From positions 1 through 8,794 of the forward strand of contig JAENJC010000037.1 in NCBI GenBank assembly GCA_016844545.1: a stretch of 8,794 nt of DNA. Reading direction: 5' to 3'. The notes below the pieces were generated by a model, which saw only the letters and a program-made list of their open reading frames with translations, made no database searches and was not told the origin of the DNA. Shown here in pieces: positions 6,106-8,794 of the stretch. Position 1 is the stretch's first letter. The number at the start of each line of letters is the position of its first letter. A program made the position numbers and the translations under genes. The DNA is from Deltaproteobacteria bacterium. GTDB lineage: Bacteria > Desulfobacterota > JAENJC01.

Positions 6106-6182
6106 ATTATCCGCAGATTACACAGATTCCACTGACTCAACATCATGATGATTTTAATCTGTGTAATCGGTGAAATCTGTGG
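6106..6182. repeat. Inverted repeat with ATCTGTG words between the ThiC-family gene and cobB
   Basis: GATTACACAGATT (6116-6128) and AATCTGTGTAATC (6156-6168) are perfect 13-bp inverted arms around a 27-nt loop that holds its own palindrome CATCATGATG (6140-6149). The right side repeats the word as AATCTGTG (6174-6181). It resembles dispersed 'AATCTGTGTAATC' intergenic repeats. It occupies most of the gap where a regulatory leader would be expected; no TPP or cobalamin riboswitch signature is visible. Confidence 0.7.
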
Positions 6183-6194
6183 ACATATTTGTAG

Positions 6195-7559
6195 TTAAAA
6201 AAGATTCTTTATAACTCTCTTTGCCCATTCTATATTGCTTCCGAAATGCAAATGCACATAGGACGCAAGGGTATTTTTATAAACATACCCTTCCATCCAA
6301 GTGTCAGCGTTCCCCGGCTTATTGACCCTGTAAACCCTCTTTATGGTTTCAGGCATTTCATCTATCTCGGAGTAATGAAACTCGTGCCCTCTTATCCTGG
6401 AGCCTTTTATAGCCAAAGGGTTATCTCCGACGGCCTCTACTTCAACATACCCAAGGGCCTTGCGACGCTTGAGCATCTTTGCCCTTGTTGGAAAAACTCC
6501 AACCATCGGATGATACTCGCCGTCAAAATCAACAATCCCTTTTGTCAGGTACATAAACCCGCCGCATTCGGCATATATTTTACCGCCAGATTCAGCGAAG
6601 TTTTTGATCGAATCCATCATAGACTGGTTGGTAGACAGCCTTTCTGCATCTAGTTCAGGATATCCACCGCCTATGTATAACCCTGCAATGCCTTCAGGAA
6701 GCACCTTATCTGTAAGGGGACTGAAGAAGACCATTTCAGCGCCAAGGTCTCGAAGGATGTCGAAGTTATCTTCGTAATAGAATGAAAAGGCCTGGTCACG
6801 GGCGACAGCGATTTTTATAATGCCCCCTCGCTCCCCCTCTTTAGCAAAGAGGGGGAGCGAGGGAGTTTGAAGAATTGGGACTGTCCCCACAATGGGCAGC
6901 AACCTATCCACATCCACATTCTTTTCAACCACACCAGCTAGATTGTCTACAAAAGCCTGTGAAAAACCTTCCTCCACAGTTACAAGCCCAAGATGCCTCT
7001 CAGGCATTGCCAGTCCTTCATCCCTTGGGATAAAACCCAGAATCCTTGTCTTGCAGTTGGCCTCTATTGCATCTTTCAGCATTTTTTTATGTCTTTCGCT
7101 TCCGACCCTGTTGAATATGACTCCTGCTATATTTATATCCTTATCAAAGTTCTCAAACCCAGAGACCAGGGCCGCTGCGCTCCTCGCCATGCTTCTGGCA
7201 TCAACTACAAGGATTACAGGAGATCCAATCCATTTAGCAATCTGGGCGCTGCTTCCATCCTCTGACTTCCCGTTAACACCATCGAAGAGTCCCATGACCC
7301 CTTCAATAACAGCCATGTCAGCCCCGTTACAGGCTTTTACAAAGGATGAGACCACATAATCCTTTGTAAGCATCCACCCATCAAGGTTCCTTGATGCCCT
7401 GCCGCAGACAGCAGTATGATGCCCAGGGTCTATGAAGTCGGGCCCTACCTTGAACGGCTGGACAACAAGCCCTCTTTTACGAAGGGCCGCCATGATACCA
7501 AGGGATATGGTGGTTTTTCCTGATCCGCTGGATGGCGCTGCTATGAGAACAGATTTCAA
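6195..7559 (-). CDS. cobB/cbiA: Cobyrinate a,c-diamide synthase (CobB/CbiA)
   Basis: ATP- and glutamine-dependent enzyme that amidates the a and c side chains of cobyrinate in cobamide synthesis. The 454 residues have the standard two-domain layout. An N-terminal dethiobiotin-synthetase-like domain carries P-loop APSSGSGKTT (8-17), FKVGPDFIDP (36-45) and EGVMGLFDG (86-94). A C-terminal class I glutamine amidotransferase domain (about 249-454) carries nucleophile C332 (YAECGGFMYL) and the histidine block YVHLHFGS (434-441). The start is TTG at 7559, overlapping the TGA of the DUF711 gene by 4 nt, with AGGGA about 9 nt ahead. No better start exists, since the P-loop begins at residue 8. The linker at about 222-246 is unusual: residues 233-245 are encoded exactly by a perfect palindrome. 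Both catalytic domains look intact. Confidence 0.97.
   Translation of the reverse strand: MKSVLIAAPSSGSGKTTISLGIMAALRKRGLVVQPFKVGPDFIDPGHHTAVCGRASRNLDGWMLTKDYVVSSFVKACNGADMAVIEGVMGLFDGVNGKSEDGSSAQIAKWIGSPVILVVDARSMARSAAALVSGFENFDKDINIAGVIFNRVGSERHKKMLKDAIEANCKTRILGFIPRDEGLAMPERHLGLVTVEEGFSQAFVDNLAGVVEKNVDVDRLLPIVGTVPILQTPSLPLFAKEGERGGIIKIAVARDQAFSFYYEDNFDILRDLGAEMVFFSPLTDKVLPEGIAGLYIGGGYPELDAERLSTNQSMMDSIKNFAESGGKIYAECGGFMYLTKGIVDFDGEYHPMVGVFPTRAKMLKRRKALGYVEVEAVGDNPLAIKGSRIRGHEFHYSEIDEMPETIKRVYRVNKPGNADTWMEGYVYKNTLASYVHLHFGSNIEWAKRVIKNLF
6825..6863. repeat. Perfect 18-bp-arm palindrome embedded in frame in cobB
   Basis: Left arm 6825-6842 and right arm 6846-6863 are exact reverse complements around the 3-nt centre AGC. 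The 39 nt equal 13 whole codons and, on the gene strand, read PSLPLFAKEGERG (residues 233-245), in phase with codon boundaries. The G/C-rich arms with a TTTAGCAAA centre look like a dispersed intergenic element. It sits in the linker between the synthetase and amidotransferase domains, where extra residues are tolerated. Confidence 0.85.
6877..6887. repeat. Short palindrome GGGACTGTCCC next to the cobB insertion
   Basis: A perfect 5-bp dyad (GGGAC/GTCCC with central T), 13 nt beyond the 39-nt palindrome and also within the cobB linker (residues about 225-229, GTVPI). Similar GGGACAGTCCC words occur in REP-like intergenic repeats of many bacteria, so it may be the edge of a second element. At 11 nt it could be chance. 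Confidence 0.3.
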
Positions 7560-8794
7560 TTCTTCATTCCCTGTATCGGCGCGGGAATCCTTCCGCCCCG
7601 GTCTATGAATTCCTTTGAACTGAGCCTGCTCACTGGAATTATAGGCGCCTCTCCAAGAAGCCCTCCGAAGTAGACCATATCTCCCACCTTCTTCCCTGGA
7701 ACCGGGATTAGTCTGACTGCCGTGGTCTTGTTATTAATGACGCCGATGGCTGCCTCATCGGCAATGATGGCCGAGATCGTCTCTGCGGATGTGTCCCCAG
7801 GGATGGCTATCATATCTAGACCCACAGAGCAGACAGCTGTCATGGCCTCCAGCTTTTCAATGGATAGGACTCCTTCCCTTGCGGCCCTTATCATCCCCTG
7901 GTCTTCGCTTACAGGGATAAAAGCGCCCGAAAGCCCGCCTACATAAGAAGAGGCAAAAGCCCCGCCTTTTTTCATGGCGTCGTTCAGAAGGGCCAGGGCA
8001 GCAGTAGTTCCTGGCGCACCAACCCTTTCAAGCCCCATGGCCTCCAGTATCTCTGCCACGGAATCTCCTTCGGCAGGCGTTGGAGCCAGGGAAACATCGA
8101 GAATTCCAAATTCTACATTTAGACGTTTTGAGATTTCACGTCCTACCAGCTCGCCCATTCTTGTGATCTTGAAACCCACCTTCTTTATTATCTCCGAAAT
8201 CTCTCCCAGATCCTTCCCTTTGGCATCTTTCACTGCCGCCCGGACGACTCCCGGGCCGCTGACCCCGACATTTACCACACATTCGGGCTCACCCACTCCG
8301 TGGAATGCCCCTGCCATGAAAGGGTTGTCATCAACGGCATTGGCAAATACTACCAGCTTTGCACAGGCAAGGCCGCCTTTGTCGGCAGTCAGTTCTGCTG
8401 CCTTTTTTATGACTTGCCCCATCTTTTTTACAGCATCCATATTTATTCCAGCCCTGGTGGATGCGACGTTTACCGAAGAGCAGACCCTCTCAGTTATCGC
8501 AAGCGCCTCAGGAATTGCCTCTATCAGGGCCAGGTCCTGGGCTGTAAAACCCTTCTGTACCAGCGAGGAAAACCCTCCTATGAAGTTCACGCCAACCTTC
8601 TTTGCCGCCTCGTCAAGACAGGTGGCAATGTAAATGAAGTCGTCCTTGTGACCTCCTGCAACGACCAGGGAGATCGGGGTAATTGCAATTCTGGTATTGA
8701 CTATTGGGATTCCATAGTCCAATTCAATCCCCTTTGCCGTCTCACGGAGCTTCCCAGCTAGGCGTTCTATCTTGGCTATTACCCGCTCTCCAAC
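7556..8794 (-). CDS. DUF711/UPF0210 (PFL-like fold) family protein, N-terminus cut by window edge
   Basis: The frame is open from the TGA at 7556 to the right edge, 412 residues. The family is usually about 450, so roughly 40 N-terminal residues lie outside. Conserved-looking blocks are YGIPIVNTRIAITPIS, GVNFIGGFSSLVQKG, CSSVNVASTRAGINMDAV, DNPFMAGAFHGVGEPE, NVGVSGPGVV and LAPTPAEGDSVAEILE. Further on are GAPGTTAALALLNDAMKKGG and VGGLSGAFIPVSEDQGMI. The fold is reported as related to pyruvate formate-lyase-type barrels, but no glycyl-radical motif is visible here and the biochemical role is unknown. Members are commonly paired with a small ACT-domain protein (UPF0237), which would be expected just upstream, outside the window. 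Here the gene overlaps cobB by 4 nt, so the two are probably coupled in translation. The TTG at 8722 is internal: coding sequence continues above it with good family fit. Confidence 0.93.
   Translation of the reverse strand, partial: VGERVIAKIERLAGKLRETAKGIELDYGIPIVNTRIAITPISLVVAGGHKDDFIYIATCLDEAAKKVGVNFIGGFSSLVQKGFTAQDLALIEAIPEALAITERVCSSVNVASTRAGINMDAVKKMGQVIKKAAELTADKGGLACAKLVVFANAVDDNPFMAGAFHGVGEPECVVNVGVSGPGVVRAAVKDAKGKDLGEISEIIKKVGFKITRMGELVGREISKRLNVEFGILDVSLAPTPAEGDSVAEILEAMGLERVGAPGTTAALALLNDAMKKGGAFASSYVGGLSGAFIPVSEDQGMIRAAREGVLSIEKLEAMTAVCSVGLDMIAIPGDTSAETISAIIADEAAIGVINNKTTAVRLIPVPGKKVGDMVYFGGLLGEAPIIPVSRLSSKEFIDRGGRIPAPIQGMKN

Noticed and set aside
6082..6194. TPP or cobalamin riboswitch before the ThiC-family gene
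   Set aside because: Searched the gene strand by eye for thi-box and B12-box words and found none; the gap is mostly a simple inverted repeat.
6825..6863. Evidence that cobB is a pseudogene
   Set aside because: The palindrome is in phase, both catalytic domains and their key residues remain, and the frame is unbroken.
6892..7359. Plus-strand open frame of 155 codons across cobB
   Set aside because: Antisense shadow of the P-loop domain; no start signal and no recognisable domain.
7974..8633. Plus-strand open frame of 219 codons across the DUF711 gene
   Set aside because: Its composition is rich in S, T, P and A, as expected of an antisense shadow of a GC-biased gene; the minus-strand frame has clear conserved blocks.
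8720..8722. TTG as the true start of the DUF711 protein
   Set aside because: The frame stays open to the edge and the residues above it fit the family, so the gene is cut by the window rather than short.

Overview
The window reads as chromosomal DNA from a Gram-negative, probably anaerobic bacterium of the Nitrospirota or Deltaproteobacteria type. This is an inference from three things: a split ATP synthase locus carrying only Fo genes, a subunit c with a cleavable leader, and corrin genes of the anaerobic (cobalt-early, CbiX/CbiC) style. The scattered palindromic intergenic repeats fit the same picture. No rRNA, tRNA, transposase or CRISPR array is visible. The longest stretch without a gene is about 190 bases (50-240).

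Left part, plus strand. The window opens with the last 15 codons of an upstream gene (2-49), possibly a flagellar rod or hook protein. A leader with palindromes and a good sigma70-like promoter follows. Then comes a compact operon atpZ-atpI-atpB-atpE (241-1946), which encodes the assembly factors and the a and c subunits of the membrane Fo sector. It stops at a strong bidirectional terminator (1970-2000), so the b, delta and F1 genes must lie elsewhere. Subunit c keeps most of the Na+-ligand signature.

Middle and right part, all minus strand, read from right to left. The order is a DUF711/UPF0210 protein (cut by the right edge), cobB/cbiA (cobyrinate a,c-diamide synthase), a ThiC-family radical SAM enzyme, a CbiX-CbiC fusion (cobaltochelatase plus precorrin-8X methylmutase), and a membrane-bound diguanylate cyclase. 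The DUF711 and cobB genes overlap by 4 nt. Both gaps around the ThiC-family gene hold mosaic palindromic repeats, and a perfect 18-bp-arm palindrome is embedded in frame inside cobB.

The most interesting point is the ThiC homologue. It sits among corrin-ring genes, has no visible TPP riboswitch, and differs from standard ThiC at three substrate-contact positions and in the spacing of its cluster cysteines. All of this points to a BzaF-like 5-hydroxybenzimidazole synthase, which makes the lower ligand of a cobamide, rather than the thiamin enzyme. The neighbourhood would then be a cobamide module covering cobalt insertion, ring rearrangement, side-chain amidation and lower-ligand synthesis.
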